From: an uncultured Angelakisella sp.
GTDB lineage: Bacteria > Bacillota > Clostridia > Oscillospirales > Ruminococcaceae
Direction of reading: 5' to 3'
DNA length: 5,665 nucleotides
Assembly: GCA_937914895.1 (NCBI GenBank)
Contig: CALGIL010000116.1
Location: 1-5,665, forward strand
Shown here: in pieces, positions 4,940 through 5,665 of the stretch
How positions within the stretch are numbered: position 1 is the stretch's first letter
Layout: the number at the start of each line of letters is the position of its first letter
Translations under genes and position numbers: made by a program
The notes under the pieces: model-generated
Databases searched by the model: none
The model's input: the letters and a program-made list of their open reading frames with translations, nothing else
What the model was told of the DNA's origin: nothing

Positions 4940-5020
4940 GAATGTCGGTTTTTTCACAAAAATTTTGGCACAATGCCGGCTTTCTGACCAATTGGGCGGG
5001 CCAAATCGGGCAGTTTGTGT

Positions 5021-5049
5021 TTTACATCCGGCCCCGGCCATTGTATGAT
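5021..5049 (+). promoter_or_regulatory. Sigma-A promoter of fumC
   Basis: TTTACA (5021-5026) and TATGAT (5044-5049) each match five of six consensus positions and are exactly 17 bp apart, the best promoter pair in the window by sequence. The start would be near 5056, giving a leader of about 54 nt. Upstream, CCAATTGGGCGG (4989-5000) and CCAAATCGGGC (5001-5011) look like two half-related copies next to the -35 box; their role is unknown. Confidence 0.7.
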
Positions 5050-5060
5050 AGGTAAGAAAA

Positions 5061-5083
5061 CCGGCGGAGCGGGACGCCGCCGG
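5061..5083 (+). other. Leader hairpin upstream of fumC
   Basis: CCGGCGG (5061-5067) pairs with CCGCCGG (5077-5083) over 7 bp with a 9-nt loop, at the very 5' end of the predicted fumC mRNA. There is no U run, so it is not a terminator. A 5' stabilising stem is the simplest reading. It leaves the ribosome binding site at 5097-5102 free. Confidence 0.35.
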
Positions 5084-5109
5084 ACAACGGAAAAGCGGGA
5101 GGAAGGACC

Positions 5110-5665
<556 letters not shown>

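Overview
The window looks like a core-genome segment of a high-GC, low-copy-repeat Firmicute, most likely a gut clostridium of the Oscillospiraceae type. The reasons are a complete T-box leader (essentially a Gram-positive device), sigma-A-type promoters, GGAGG-type ribosome binding sites, a short protein with a sortase-like tail, and strongly GC-biased third codon positions. The genus is inference. I see no phage, transposase, CRISPR or rRNA/tRNA gene.

Layout. Positions 1-131 are the edge of something upstream plus a probable promoter. Positions 153-378 form a tRNA-Cys-sensing T-box riboswitch with specifier codon UGC, an antiterminator and a competing terminator. It controls cysS (397-1785, cysteinyl-tRNA synthetase). 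Positions 1786-2317 hold no large gene. They contain a 17-bp-arm inverted repeat (1794-1868), a perfect 13-bp hairpin (1878-1909), and on the minus strand two very short candidate genes (2106-2032, 24 aa; 2025-1936, 29 aa with one membrane span) downstream of a TTGACA promoter box. Apart from those signals I see nothing in 2151-2247. A TATAAT promoter (2248-2275) then drives a 58-aa secreted/membrane mini-protein with an NPATG sortase-like motif (2318-2494), followed 19 bp later by a TauE/SafE-type transporter (2514-3284).

A perfect 16-bp bidirectional terminator (3310-3347) separates this pair from a convergent MATE-family efflux gene (4770-3364, minus strand). The 339-bp divergent region 4771-5109 carries the MATE promoter, overlapped by a near-perfect 28-bp palindrome (4887-4914), and the fumC promoter (5021-5049). 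fumC (class II fumarase) starts at 5110 and runs off the right edge.

Functionally, cysS is tuned to cysteine supply through uncharged tRNA-Cys. TauE/SafE proteins often move sulfur-containing or organic anions, but a sulfur link with cysS is only suggestive. MATE export and fumarase appear to be independent units sharing a divergent promoter region. The least explained parts are the two tiny minus-strand ORFs, the 58-aa NPATG protein, and the MATE palindrome.
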